Shown: positions 18,569 through 28,302, numbered from the stretch's first letter. The stretch is DNA of 64,000 nt from Chitinophaga costaii (GCF_900094705.1 NZ_FMAR01000013.1:62001-126000); one strand, 5' to 3'. The notes: generated by a model from the letters alone, not told the origin. Made by a program: numbers and translations.

Positions 18569-20365
18569 ATGTCATTAATAGGCGGTATACTGAACATTGG
18601 TTTAACCGATCAGGAAACAGACGAAGCGTCCGCAGAGCGGATCAGGGTAGTTAATGCCATCAGTGCGCTTACGGCGGTACTTGTAATAGTCTATGGCATT
18701 GTATTTTACACGATTTCGGGTGCGCTGGGCATCCTCCTGCCTGCTATTTGCATGGGGGTAGGTTTTTGTGCCGTGTTGTATGCTAATTATCTGCATCATT
18801 ACCGATGGGCTAAAGTAGGGTTACAATGCATCTTTGCCACGGTTATCCTGTACTATGGCATTTTCCTGGGCCGGTTGGCCAATGCCCAATTGCTGGCCGT
18901 TTTTATGATTAGTTTGTCATTGCTCATCTTCACCCGCCAGGAAAAAATAATACGGGCTGTATGTGTCATGCTACCACTCTTGGGGCTGGTAGTAGTAGAG
19001 CTCAATGATTTATTTCACTGGTATGCGCCGCTGCGCCTCACCGATATGCAGCAGTATATTTTCCGGTGGCTGATCATGGCGGTGGTGCTGACACTGAATT
19101 TTCTGGTGATTTACTTTTACCAGCGCCACTTTACGCGTTTACTCACTGCCATAAAATTGCAAACAGCCACCTTGTCTTACACGGTAGAGCAACGAACGGC
19201 CGAATTGCAGCAAACCGTAATCCAGTTGGATAAATCTAACGTATCAAAAACAATTTTTCTCCAGGAAACCAGTCATGAGATCCGCAATGCGCTGCATGCC
19301 ATATCGGGTATTACGCAGTTGCTGCGCCACGAGCAGCAATTACGGCCGGCTGGCGGAGAAGCATACCAGCTAATTGAAAATTTGTCTTCTATTAGTAACG
19401 CTTTATCGGAAATTATTAATAATGTGTTGGAGCTGTCACGCATAGAGGCCGGGCATACCAGTGATTTGCATGAAGTGTGTTTTTCGCTGCACGAATGGCT
19501 GCATAGTATTATAAATATTTACCAATATACCACCCGGCTAAAAAAAATAACCCTGTTATTGAGCATAGCCCCCACGGTACCTCCTTATATTATTATAGAT
19601 CGTATACGTCTCCGGCAAGTGGTGAACAATCTCCTTACCAATGCTATTAAATATACTGCTACTTACAAAAACATTACCCTGTTATGTTTTATAAATGAAG
19701 GCCGGCTCTGCCTGCAGGTAAAAGATGAAGGCATCGGCATCCCACGCGAAAAACTGGAGGCTATTTTCAACCCCTTTGAGCAGGCGCATACGCCCGTATA
19801 TGGTAGTTCTGGCCTGGGCCTCACTATTGCAATGCGCATGAGTAAAATGTTAGGTGGTCACATCCAAATAAATAGCCAGTTGGGGGAGGGAACCACTATC
19901 ACCGTAAGCCTGCCCCTGAAAGAAGGCACCGCTGCTATGGTGGAAGAGGCCAGTACCGATATGCTTTTCCAACCCGTGTTGCAGGATGCACGCATCTTGC
20001 TCATGGAAGACGATCCGCTGAACCAGGTCATTATGCAGCGCATGTTACAACAGATGGGTGTTAGCGACATTGTATTGGTAGATAATGGGGAAGAGGGTCT
20101 TTCACTGGCCCAGACCATGTTGCCCGATCTTATTATCATGGATATGCAAATGCCCCAATTATCTGGCTGGAAAGTAATATACCAAATCCGTCAAGACCCT
20201 TTCCTGAAGCACATTCCGGTACTGGCCACTTCTGCCAATGCTTTCAAGGAACAAAAAGATGAGGCGCTGGCCGCCGGCATCGACGAATACCTCACCAAGC
20301 CTATTGCCTACGATGTGCTGTACAAGTTGCTTAAAAAGCATTTGTTACAAACCGCATTTTTTTAG
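18569..20365 (+). CDS. membrane-bound hybrid histidine kinase/response regulator
   Basis: 598 aa. About six transmembrane helices (residues 33-185) form the sensor, with no periplasmic loop domain. A short coiled coil (about 195-230) leads to the HisKA motif FLQETSHEIRNALHAISG with His236, then a HATPase domain (NNLLTNAIKYTA, DEGIGIPREK, GSSGLGLTI), then a C-terminal receiver domain (ILLMEDDPLNQ, LIIMDMQMPQLSG, AAGIDEYLTKPI). It should pass phosphate from His236 to its own receiver Asp. No separate output regulator is adjacent. It converges on the terpene synthase gene with a 42-bp gap; a functional link is not shown. Confidence 0.94.
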   Translation: MSLIGGILNIGLTDQETDEASAERIRVVNAISALTAVLVIVYGIVFYTISGALGILLPAICMGVGFCAVLYANYLHHYRWAKVGLQCIFATVILYYGIFLGRLANAQLLAVFMISLSLLIFTRQEKIIRAVCVMLPLLGLVVVELNDLFHWYAPLRLTDMQQYIFRWLIMAVVLTLNFLVIYFYQRHFTRLLTAIKLQTATLSYTVEQRTAELQQTVIQLDKSNVSKTIFLQETSHEIRNALHAISGITQLLRHEQQLRPAGGEAYQLIENLSSISNALSEIINNVLELSRIEAGHTSDLHEVCFSLHEWLHSIINIYQYTTRLKKITLLLSIAPTVPPYIIIDRIRLRQVVNNLLTNAIKYTATYKNITLLCFINEGRLCLQVKDEGIGIPREKLEAIFNPFEQAHTPVYGSSGLGLTIAMRMSKMLGGHIQINSQLGEGTTITVSLPLKEGTAAMVEEASTDMLFQPVLQDARILLMEDDPLNQVIMQRMLQQMGVSDIVLVDNGEEGLSLAQTMLPDLIIMDMQMPQLSGWKVIYQIRQDPFLKHIPVLATSANAFKEQKDEALAAGIDEYLTKPIAYDVLYKLLKKHLLQTAFF

Positions 20366-20407
20366 CGCCTGCGGCTCTTGGGGATTCCTATTCCTACCTT
20401 TGGAAAC

Positions 20408-21388
20408 CTACACTTCTTCCAGCAGCGAGGCACTGAACTCCACTGCATAGCGTTTAGTATCATGGAAGCTCCAGTCGTAATTAGCTGTAATCCATGATTG
20501 CAGTACATCAATATAACGGTCTACTTCCCGTTGTAACGTTGGCTCATATACCGGTAACTTTTTTTTCAGGCTTTCGAACAATTCCACTTCCATATTATGC
20601 ATACGGGCGGTTTCCTGCATGGCATCCATAAAACCGTAGTGATGTTCGTGTTTTAGTACCAGCACCAGGTTGTGTACATCGCCCTGCTGCAATTCCTTAA
20701 AGCAGGAAAACAGGTCGTTAGCCCAACACACAATATTGTTGCAGGCCAGCACCATACGGGTTATCACGGGGTGTTGCAATACTGCGTCAGGCAGATAAAT
20801 CTTTTCAATGATCTCAATAGCTTCTACATCGGCAAACAGTGCTCCGGTATAGGGGCGCATTTTCACATAATCCTCCACCGTGGGGGTACGGTGTTGGGCG
20901 CGGTTATTAGCCTCCCATAAACAGGATTCAAAATATGCTTCAATGCTGCGGATGAAGCGGGGACGCCATTCCAGGCGGCTAATGCGCAGCATGCGCTGCC
21001 AGATGTCGCTGAGTGAGGCAGCCAGGTTACCATCGTTCTCCAGGGTGGCTACTTTATTTTCGTAGAGAATGGTCATGAGCTGGGCGGTAATGCTTTGCAA
21101 GTATTCGGCTTGCTGCCCTAAATCGGCTTCGTCACATTGGTCGTCCAGCATAAACAACCAGGTATTAAAGTCGGCGATCACGCACAGCTCAAACAGGTCG
21201 GCATGTGGAAAGGCGCGGGCTGCCAGCCAGGGAAAACGGGCGCGTTCAAAGCGGGCCGCCGCCTTTGGGGTGGAAAGCAGATCGAACTGCTGTACCCATG
21301 CAGTGGTGTGCGCATTGGCCTCGTGCACAAAATTATTGATCAGGGAAGGAAATGGATAAGAGATCTTTGGGAAATTGAGAACGTTCAT
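20408..21388 (-). CDS. class I terpene synthase
   Basis: 326 aa, typical of bacterial sesqui- or diterpene cyclases. All key elements are present: metal-binding aspartate motif DDQCDE (Asp82, Asp83, Asp86/Glu87), pyrophosphate-sensor Arg178, NSE motif NDLFSCFKE (Asn224, Ser228, Glu232) spaced 46 residues after Arg178, and the C-terminal Arg313-Tyr314 pair. These residues bind the Mg2+-diphosphate of a prenyl substrate and start ionisation-driven cyclisation. An isopentenyl-diphosphate isomerase gene lies 315 bp upstream in the same direction, which supports a local terpene pathway. The product cannot be predicted from sequence. No prenyltransferase or P450 is adjacent. Confidence 0.94.
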   Translation of the reverse strand: MNVLNFPKISYPFPSLINNFVHEANAHTTAWVQQFDLLSTPKAAARFERARFPWLAARAFPHADLFELCVIADFNTWLFMLDDQCDEADLGQQAEYLQSITAQLMTILYENKVATLENDGNLAASLSDIWQRMLRISRLEWRPRFIRSIEAYFESCLWEANNRAQHRTPTVEDYVKMRPYTGALFADVEAIEIIEKIYLPDAVLQHPVITRMVLACNNIVCWANDLFSCFKELQQGDVHNLVLVLKHEHHYGFMDAMQETARMHNMEVELFESLKKKLPVYEPTLQREVDRYIDVLQSWITANYDWSFHDTKRYAVEFSASLLEEV

Positions 21389-21703
21389 GTTGTGTATTTT
21401 TAAAGGTTACATTAAAGGGAATAAACAAAATTGCAGCGTGCTAAGGGATACTTCGGGTTATTGATTTTAGTAATATGCAAGCAGGAAGAGACAACGACTT
21501 ACGTTTAAGTTTAATGGTGTAGTGTAACAATTAATGGCATGCGAATGTGTTAATTATGATGGTGAAATAGAAAAAAGAACCTACTGGTTAGTCCTGCAGG
21601 AAAATAATGATGGTCGTGTAATATGCTGCAGACCGGCAGGGTAGGAGTATGGAGTTAAGCCACACGTTATTTTTATTGGTTGTGTGTTGTAAATGGTAAG
21701 TTT
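21389..21703. other. 315-bp spacer between idi and the terpene synthase gene
   Basis: AT-rich and without a credible gene. It contains the palindrome TCCTGCAGGA (21592-21601). On the minus strand TAACCTTTA shortly before the terpene synthase ATG only loosely resembles a -7 box. The length suggests that the terpene synthase may have its own promoter. Confidence 0.4.
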
Positions 21704-22252
21704 TTAATTTGATGGAACTTGCACTGGTATTTGAGTATTTAGGTAACTTTTTAACATGGGATAAGCCAGGTGAAACCAACTGGTAAATGTCTGTGGCATC
21801 GTATCCAGCAAATAATCTATCTCGGGCATGGATAAGAAGCGGCAATCGGCTACCTCACCGGCGTCGGGCTGCAAAGGGCCACTATAATGGCCCAGCAATA
21901 CATGATCAAATTCATGCTCTGTAAGCCCATTATCGAAAACCGTGCGATATTGGAAAGAAAAAAGAGGCGTAAGGTAGCAGTCAATGCCCAATTCTTCCAC
22001 CAGCCGGCGGTGTGCAGCAGCTTCTACGGCTTCGCCGGGTAGTGGATGGCTGCAACAGGCATTGGTCCACAAGCCACCAGAATGGTATTTATGCAGGGCG
22101 CGCTGTTGCAATAACATTTCATGATGCTCGTTTAGAATAAATATAGAAAATGCCCGGTGCAGCAATCCCCGCTGGTGCGCTTCCAATTTTTCCATGGTTC
22201 CAATCTGGCGGTCCTGCTCATCTACCAGGATGACGTGTGGCAGGTATATCAT
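21704..22252 (-). CDS. idi: isopentenyl-diphosphate delta-isomerase, type 1
   Basis: 182 aa Nudix-fold enzyme. Visible: catalytic Cys67 in TNACCSHP, the Nudix-like GEAVEAAAHRRLVEELGI, metal ligands His and Glu in TEHEFDHVLLG, and the C-terminal FTSWFHLAYP. It interconverts IPP and DMAPP, so it balances the C5 units for prenyl diphosphate synthesis. Its position upstream of a terpene synthase on the same strand suggests that it boosts precursor supply for that enzyme. Both genes would be cytoplasmic. Confidence 0.95.
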   Translation of the reverse strand: MIYLPHVILVDEQDRQIGTMEKLEAHQRGLLHRAFSIFILNEHHEMLLQQRALHKYHSGGLWTNACCSHPLPGEAVEAAAHRRLVEELGIDCYLTPLFSFQYRTVFDNGLTEHEFDHVLLGHYSGPLQPDAGEVADCRFLSMPEIDYLLDTMPQTFTSWFHLAYPMLKSYLNTQIPVQVPSN

Positions 22253-22879
22253 GTGTTAAGTGATTTAAGTCGGTGTTGCAAACGAGCCGCCATCTTTGCA
22301 TGTTAGGCGTATCGGGCTACTGTAAATAGTTGAAAATAACAAAATTGTCTGGCATCGGATGTACAACGTTCCTTCGTTTTTCGTCTCTATATTCGGATAA
22401 AAGTGCTCCATACAATGCACCTAACCCTGGTTTAATAACAAACATTTGAATATTGCGGGCATGTTATGTGTCTCTTTAATAAATATACGAATTATGAAAT
22501 TATTTTTTTTGCTAAAAAATGTTCTGTTCTAGCTGATTTATTTCATGAGAATTTTATCTTGAGCAGCAGCGCTGCAATTCCATTGCCGCAGCTATTTTGC
22601 GGTTATACCCATTTTAGTAAAGAATTGCTAAGGGGAATGAATGGGCTTAAAAAAAGCTTATTCAACTTGTAGGCATGTCAACAAAGCGGCATTTTCTAAA
22701 TATAATTATGACGTTTTCACGGGAGGCTGGTTTTAGGGAAGCGTGCTACGTTGCTGTACTTTTCTATTCCTTTCACGCTCAACATCTTCTCAAATTAGAT
22801 GTTATAACATTTGTTTGTTTATATCTTCCCTATCCTGTAATTTTGCTAACGGTGTTAGGTAAATTGACCCGCTATAAAA
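22253..22879. other. 627-bp AT-rich region without a supported gene
   Basis: Lies between idi and the broken tetR gene. Two short open frames (22466-22672, 22675-22992) have no recognisable motif, and the second runs across the start of the tetR remnant in another frame. The AT content looks higher than in the neighbouring coding DNA. It may be decayed sequence together with the promoter of idi. Confidence 0.4.
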
Positions 22880-23481
22880 ATGGGTATAACAGGTCGAAAA
22901 AAGCGACAAAAAACAGCCGTTCGTGCAGCCATCCTGCAATAGGCCTGGGAGCTGGTCCGGAAAGAGGGCTGGTAGTCTTTATCCATTCGTAAAATTGCCG
23001 TTGCCATTGAATACATTGTACCTGTCATTTACGATCACTTTAAAAATAAAAATGATATTCTGCTGGAATTTGTGAAAGAAGGTGTTCAGGGCTTGCTGGA
23101 CGCGCTGTGTCATGTGCAGCAGCAACATGCCGACCCGAAGCGTAAATTGAAACCATGGTGTATGCTTATTGGGAGTATGCATTGGCCAATAAGGCGCATT
23201 ATCAGTTAATGTTTAGTGTAGGCATGAATACTTGTGATGCCTTCCAGAAAGTATCACAGCTTTGCGAAACAGGCCAGCTCATAGAAAGCACTATCGAGGG
23301 CGTAGTGGCCCGGAGCAGTCACCCGGCAGACACGGTTATAAAGTTCCAAGTGTTTGGGTCTCTCCTGCACGGTATTGCCGCTGCCAGTATTATGGATCAT
23401 TTGTTTGCGCCTTATGGCAAAAATGGCGATCAGGTTTTTGCAGACATTGTGCAGCATTTTATTCGGGGTTTCAAAGATTAG
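22880..23481 (+). pseudogene. TetR-family regulator, broken by two stops and a frameshift
   Basis: From ATG 22880 the frame reads a TetR N-terminus (GRKKRQKTAVRAAILQ, stop, AWELVRKEGW, stop, SLSIRKIAVAIEYIVPVIYDHFKNK), that is the HTH with two in-frame TAG codons at 22940-22942 and 22973-22975. It continues to about 23150, where the frame must change for the C-terminal ligand-binding part MVYAYWEYALANKAHYQLMF... to 23481. Conserved TetR features such as YDHFKNKNDIL are all present, so the decay looks recent. The intact gene would have been about 200 aa. It lies 201 bp upstream of a nitroreductase gene in the same direction, its possible former target. Confidence 0.85.
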
Positions 23482-23682
23482 CTGTGACGCTTATAGCATA
23501 TTTTTTGGGCGCACGCTATTCGTTGCACGTCATCATCTTAAATTGGATGCGAACGGTATTAGTTAGGATATCTAAACTATGTAATTGTATAAAAGGATCT
23601 AATTGTTAGCTGTAACCATGGTGAATGCTTTGGTTACGCAACACACAAACCAATATAAAACGTTTAAAAAAGTTAAATTAGC

Positions 23683-24312
23683 ATGAGCATTATTAATTCC
23701 CTCCAGTGGCGTTACGCTGTGAAAAGAATGACCGGCCAGAAAGTAGAACAGGAAAAGGTGAACGTTGTACTGGAAGCTGCCCGTCAGGCGGCTAGCTCTA
23801 TTGGGCTTCAGCCTTTCAGTGTGATCGTGGTTAAAAACGAAGAATTGCGTAAGCAGATTGCTCCCTTAGCTTACAATCAACCGCAGATTACCGAATGTTC
23901 TCACTTGCTGATTTTCGCAGCCTGGACCGATATGTCCGAAGCACAGGTAGAGGAATATATCCAGCAGATAGCTGTTGAGCGCGGCGTTCCCCGGGAAGCC
24001 CTGCAAGGTTTTAAAGACACCGCATGGGGTGCAGTAGCTGGTAAAACACCCGAGCAACGATTCGAGTGGTTTGCCCGCCAGGCCTACATTTCCTTTGGTA
24101 CCGCTATTGCCGCCGCTGCTTACGAAAAAATAGACTCCTGCCCTATGGAAGGTTTTAATGGCCCCGCTCTGGATACCCTGCTGGGCCTGGATAAGAAAAA
24201 TTTGCGCTCGGTAACATTACTGGCGCTCGGTCATCGCGACGAAGTGAACGACAAGCTGGCTGGTGCTGCAAAAGTGCGCCGTGCGAAGGAGAAATTTATC
24301 ATTGAATTGTAG
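23683..24312 (+). CDS. nitroreductase-family NAD(P)H oxidoreductase
   Basis: 209 aa. The start INSLQWRYAVKRMTGQKV and EAARQAASSIGLQPFSVIVV are the FMN-binding signature of the NfsB/YdgI-like branch. Later come RQAYISFGTAIAAAAYEKIDSCPMEGF and LLALGHRDEVND. Members bind FMN as dimers and reduce nitro compounds, quinones or similar acceptors with NAD(P)H in the cytoplasm. The upstream tetR is a pseudogene, so if that protein was the repressor this gene may now be constitutive (inference). Confidence 0.93.
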   Translation: MSIINSLQWRYAVKRMTGQKVEQEKVNVVLEAARQAASSIGLQPFSVIVVKNEELRKQIAPLAYNQPQITECSHLLIFAAWTDMSEAQVEEYIQQIAVERGVPREALQGFKDTAWGAVAGKTPEQRFEWFARQAYISFGTAIAAAAYEKIDSCPMEGFNGPALDTLLGLDKKNLRSVTLLALGHRDEVNDKLAGAAKVRRAKEKFIIEL

Positions 24313-24472
24313 TAGGGAAGGAGTGGTTATTGCACAAGCATTTATTCGTCAAACAGGCAGCAGCCCGGACTAGCCATCACAAGAAAGCTAGATGTAGCAT
24401 TAACGCAGTGGCATATACGAAACGTGAAATAGAAGTGCAAGACGGATACTCTTAACGGTTACTATAAAAACG

Positions 24473-24503
24473 AAAACGCCCGGAAAGAATTCCGGGCGTT
24501 TTT
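24473..24503. terminator. bidirectional terminator after the nitroreductase gene
   Basis: AAAACGCCCGGAA (24473-24485) pairs perfectly with TTCCGGGCGTTTT (24490-24502) around an AGAA loop. It serves the nitroreductase gene and the convergent glycosyltransferase gene. Confidence 0.9.
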
Positions 24504-24543
24504 CATTTTCATTTACCAATTTCAACATAAAGCGTTTACTGGT

Positions 24544-25647
24544 TCAGTACAATACTTCTGCTTTAGTGGCTTTTGGAAAAGGAACACCTTGCAGGTGATA
24601 CATGATGCTGAGGTATTTATGTGTAAGGTATTTCAAATTGTGTTGCTCAAAGGCGAATTGATAGGCTATGCGCACCTGTTCTTCGCTTATCCGGGGCTTG
24701 GTGAGTAAGGTATGGATGCCTGCGGCGAGTGCCTTGGGCGATTTAACAGGACATAAGATGCCGCGTCCTTCGCCCAGCAGGTCTGGTAGTCCACCAGCAT
24801 TTGTGCCCACTACGGGAACTTTGTACAAGAAGGCATCAAGCACGCTGCTTCCCAGGCCTTCCTGTTCAGAGCTCATCACAAATACATCCAAAAGGGTAAA
24901 CACATCTTCCACATTATCATGGAAGCCCATCAACTTGTAATGGTCCTGTAGGCCCAGTGCGGCAATGCGCTCCCGCACGGGAATTTCTAATGCGCCTTTA
25001 CCAAAGTGAAGGAAAACAAAATCCTTTCGTTTAGCAGCTAATTCAGCAATGGCGTCCACCATGGTAAAAGGATCTTTATGATCTACCAGGGCTGCCGTGG
25101 TACCTAATATTTTAGTGGTGGGTGCCAGCGGAAGGTTTGCCAGCAGTTGAATAGCCCGGGAGGCATTCAATTCTTTTTTGACAATAGCGCTGGAAATAAC
25201 GGTGACGTTTTCCACGCCAAAGTCTTCCAAAATGCGCTTTATGGCAGTGCTGATAGCAATCACCTTATCCGTAAGCCGGTACTTGAGACGTGTAAACCGG
25301 CCATGGGGTACAAAATCTACCCGCCGCGTGAACACGATCTTTGCCCGGTGAAAAGGTTTGGCCAATACAGCATAGGTTAGTATATGAGAAGTCTGCACAT
25401 GCAGGATGTTGTAGTGACGTCCATAGCGCATTAAAAAGTACAAAATGCCAAAAATATTTGCAAACGCATAAGTAGTAAAACCGGCCTCCCTGGCCTTTTC
25501 TTCAAGGGCGCAATTTTTGCGGCAAAGAAGCGAAACGCCTATGCCGGCATCTGCAAAGCCGGTCATATTATAAAGTGTCTGACGTTCTCCTCCTCGCCAT
25601 CCACGTTCGAAGTTCAGCTCAAGAATACGTAAAGGTTTAATTCGCAT
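24544..25647 (-). CDS. glycosyltransferase family 4 protein
   Basis: 367 aa with the two-Rossmann GT-B layout. The N-terminal LRILELNFERGWRGGERQTLYNM contains the acceptor-side GG loop. The C-terminal half has KILGTTAALVDHKDP, YKLMGFHDNVEDVFTLLDVFVMSSEQEGLGSSVLDAFLYKVPVVGTNAGGLPDLL, the EGLG-Ser-x3-Glu-like donor-binding motif of GT4 (Asp replaces the usual Glu in VLDAF). It should transfer a sugar from a nucleotide-sugar donor to a cell-surface glycan or lipid. Monocistronic, so the glycan is unknown. Confidence 0.9.
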   Translation of the reverse strand: MRIKPLRILELNFERGWRGGERQTLYNMTGFADAGIGVSLLCRKNCALEEKAREAGFTTYAFANIFGILYFLMRYGRHYNILHVQTSHILTYAVLAKPFHRAKIVFTRRVDFVPHGRFTRLKYRLTDKVIAISTAIKRILEDFGVENVTVISSAIVKKELNASRAIQLLANLPLAPTTKILGTTAALVDHKDPFTMVDAIAELAAKRKDFVFLHFGKGALEIPVRERIAALGLQDHYKLMGFHDNVEDVFTLLDVFVMSSEQEGLGSSVLDAFLYKVPVVGTNAGGLPDLLGEGRGILCPVKSPKALAAGIHTLLTKPRISEEQVRIAYQFAFEQHNLKYLTHKYLSIMYHLQGVPFPKATKAEVLY

Positions 25648-25825
25648 GTAACAATATTTTAGGCGCTCGACAGGTTGAAAGAATATAGATTAGACGCATA
25701 AATTATGCGAAGTTTAATAGGTTTTCTGCATGCTTAACAGTAAATAACATTAAATAACAGTACTACTGCAATTTACGGTATTAAAGTCTATTGCTTACCT
25801 TTATGTTCATAAATAGACCGGCATA

Positions 25826-27625
25826 TTGAAACACCTGGCAGCACTTAATAAATATTTTATAACCTACAAATGGCGGTTCCTTCTGGGGCTCCTGTTCACG
25901 GCCATTTCCATCGTATTCAGCATATTTCAGCCCATCATGGTCCGGCAGATCTTTGACCTGCTGGAACAAAACCTTAACACCTATGGCCTGGTGAGTGATA
26001 CCAAGCTGCGCGGCGCGTTCCGGAACGACTTTACCGCAGTGCTGGCTTTTTATGGGATTATCATCCTGGTCTTTGCCTTGCTCAGTGGCTTTTTTATGTT
26101 TCTGCAGCGGCAAACCCTGGTGGTGATGTCGCGCTTTATTGAATATGACCTCAAAAATGATGTTTATGAACATTACCAGCGTTTGGACCTTAACTTTTTC
26201 AAAATGCATCGCACGGGCGATCTGATGAGCCGCATTACAGAAGACGTATCACGGGTACGTATGTACGTGGGGCCAGCGGTAATGTATACCACGCGTACTT
26301 TAATTATGCTTGTGATCATCGTGTATCTCATGCTGGAAGTAAATCCCATGCTTACATTGTATACTTTGTTTCCTTTACCCATCCTGGCTATTACTATTTA
26401 TTATGTAAACCATATCATTCACCAGAAAAGCGAGCGCATTCAAGCGCAGTTGTCCGGTATTACCAGCATCGCACAGGAATCCTATTCAGGTATCCGGGTA
26501 ATTAAATCCTATGTACAGGAGGATAATACCGTCAATTTTTTTGATAAGGCAAGTGAAGATTATAAGCAAAGCTCCATTAGCCTGGCCAAAACCGATGCCA
26601 TGTACCAGCCTGCCATGGCTTTAATGATTGGGTTGAGTGTTATCCTGACCATCTTTACCGGAGGCCTCCAGGTTATGAATGGTACTATTACGGTAGGCAA
26701 TCTCGCCGAATTCGTGATATATGTGAACATGCTAACTTTCCCCATTTTCTCCATTGGTTGGGTGGCATCTATGGTGCAGCGTGCCGCAGCTTCACAACAA
26801 CGGCTAAACGAATTTCTTCAAATACGACCGGATATTAAAGACAGTCCCGATGCACAAGCTGTAATAATAAAAGGAGGTATAAGGCTGGAAAATGTATCTT
26901 TTACCTACCCACATACTGGCATTACAGCCCTGAAGCACTTTAACCTATCGATTCAGCCCGGCCAGAAAGTGGCAGTGATAGGGCGTACCGGCGCTGGCAA
27001 ATCTACCCTGGCCCAATTGCTGATACGCATGTACGACCCGCAGGAAGGACGTGTGGAAATAGATGGGCTAGATATCCGGGGTATTAAGCTGGAAAGCCTC
27101 CGGGAGCAAATCAGTTATGTGCCGCAGGATGTTTTCTTATTTTCCGATAGTATCACCAATAACATTCGCTTTGCCCGCCCCGATGCAGACATGGAAACGG
27201 TAAAACGTGCTGCCCGGCAAGCTTCCATTGAAAAAGACATTACCCAGTTCCGGGAAGGTTTTGATACGATGATCGGAGAACGGGGGGTAACGCTCAGCGG
27301 TGGGCAAAAACAGCGTATCTCAATTGCCCGAGGCTTATTGAAAGATCCGAATGTAATGGTTTTCGACGACTGCCTGTCTGCCGTAGACGCCAAAACCGAA
27401 AAAGAAATTATTAGCAATCTGTATGATTATCTCCAGCATAAAACGGCTATCATCATCACCCACCGCATCTTTACATTGTTTGAATTTGATAAGATCGTGG
27501 TGCTGGATGAAGGGGCCATTGTGGAGGAAGGTACACATGAAGAATTATTGTCATTAAACGGTTATTATGCGAACCTCTATGCCCGCCAGCAATCTGGCGA
27601 GGAAGACATAGTAATGGCTTCATAA
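25826..27625 (+). CDS. ABC exporter, fused permease and ATPase (MsbA-like)
   Basis: 599 aa half-transporter. Six TM helices lie in residues 1-320. The nucleotide-binding domain has Walker A GRTGAGKST, Q-loop YVPQDVF, signature LSGGQKQR and Walker B VMVFDD (Asp in place of the usual catalytic Glu, giving FDDCLSAVD), then the switch His in ITHRI. TTG at 25826 is the only plausible start, because an in-frame TAG lies 12 bp upstream. The Glu-to-Asp change at the Walker B catalytic position is seen in some exporters with one weak site. Likely exports lipid or drug-like molecules. A palindrome CGCATAAATTATGCG lies upstream at 25695-25709. Confidence 0.92.
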   Translation: MKHLAALNKYFITYKWRFLLGLLFTAISIVFSIFQPIMVRQIFDLLEQNLNTYGLVSDTKLRGAFRNDFTAVLAFYGIIILVFALLSGFFMFLQRQTLVVMSRFIEYDLKNDVYEHYQRLDLNFFKMHRTGDLMSRITEDVSRVRMYVGPAVMYTTRTLIMLVIIVYLMLEVNPMLTLYTLFPLPILAITIYYVNHIIHQKSERIQAQLSGITSIAQESYSGIRVIKSYVQEDNTVNFFDKASEDYKQSSISLAKTDAMYQPAMALMIGLSVILTIFTGGLQVMNGTITVGNLAEFVIYVNMLTFPIFSIGWVASMVQRAAASQQRLNEFLQIRPDIKDSPDAQAVIIKGGIRLENVSFTYPHTGITALKHFNLSIQPGQKVAVIGRTGAGKSTLAQLLIRMYDPQEGRVEIDGLDIRGIKLESLREQISYVPQDVFLFSDSITNNIRFARPDADMETVKRAARQASIEKDITQFREGFDTMIGERGVTLSGGQKQRISIARGLLKDPNVMVFDDCLSAVDAKTEKEIISNLYDYLQHKTAIIITHRIFTLFEFDKIVVLDEGAIVEEGTHEELLSLNGYYANLYARQQSGEEDIVMAS

Positions 27626-27700
27626 TGAGTAGCTTAATATAGCCATAGTCGTGAGTTTCAGCCCTGCCTAAATCATTTCCTGATACTATTGAAATTTATT

Positions 27701-27729
27701 TTGATATTTAGAAAACAATAGTATATTTG
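27701..27729 (+). promoter_or_regulatory. promoter of the PUR-alpha gene
   Basis: TTG (27701-27703), 18 bp, then TATATTTG (27722-27729) matches the Bacteroidota sigma consensus TTG / TAnnTTTG with correct spacing. The coding start is about 50 bp downstream. Confidence 0.65.
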
Positions 27730-27780
27730 TTCCTTATAGAAAACAGGATTTGATTCGTTAACACTTAAATCATTCACACT

Positions 27781-28236
27781 GTGGCGTACGAAAACAACAA
27801 TCAGCAGGAAAGAAACAATGATAGCATCTTTTCCAAGCGATTGAAGGCGGGTAAAAGAAGGACTTACTTCTTTGATGTAAAAACTACTCGGGGCAACGAT
27901 TACTTTCTGACCATCACAGAGAGCAAAAAACGCTTCAACGACAATGGTTATGACAGGCACAAAGTGTTCTTGTATAAAGAAGACTTTAACAAGTTCCTGA
28001 ATGCGCTGACAGAAACTATCAATTACGTTAAAACGGAGTTGATGCCTGATTTTGATTTTGACGCTTACAATCACGATTATTCCCGTGACGAAGACGGAGA
28101 AGAAGGGTCTGAAGTAGCGGATAACATAGAAGCCGATGTAGAAGTAGTTACTGCCGCCACAGCAGCACCTATAACAGCCGAAGTATCCAGCGCCGTTCCG
28201 GCATCTATAAGCACGGAAGACGTGGATAAATGGTAA
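27781..28236 (+). CDS. PUR-alpha family DNA/RNA-binding protein (DUF3276)
   Basis: 151 aa starting at GTG. The single PUR repeat is seen as FSKRLKAGKRRTYFFDVKTTRGNDYFLTITESKKRF...RHKVFLYKEDFNKFLNALTETINYV (about residues 16-85), followed by an acidic and Ala/Val-rich tail. Bacteroidota and spirochaete members dimerise to form a full PUR domain that binds purine-rich single-stranded nucleic acid. Expressed from its own clear promoter and ended by a strong terminator. Confidence 0.94.
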   Translation: MAYENNNQQERNNDSIFSKRLKAGKRRTYFFDVKTTRGNDYFLTITESKKRFNDNGYDRHKVFLYKEDFNKFLNALTETINYVKTELMPDFDFDAYNHDYSRDEDGEEGSEVADNIEADVEVVTAATAAPITAEVSSAVPASISTEDVDKW

Positions 28237-28270
28237 TGACTATGTACTAAAAATTTACTTTATTGAAAGG

Positions 28271-28302
28271 AAGCCTCCGGATTTTTTCCGGGGGCTTTTT
28301 TT
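28271..28302 (+). terminator. terminator of the PUR-alpha gene
   Basis: AGCCTCCGGA pairs with the CCGGGGGCT arm around a T loop and is followed by a run of T. Confidence 0.9.

Noticed and set aside
22466-22992. Two short open frames (68 and 105 aa) in the AT-rich region
   Set aside because: No motif or signal peptide is visible, and the second overlaps the tetR remnant in a different frame.
22880-23481. TAG codons in the tetR frame as programmed readthrough
   Set aside because: An additional frame change near 23150 is needed for a full protein, so decay is simpler than recoding.
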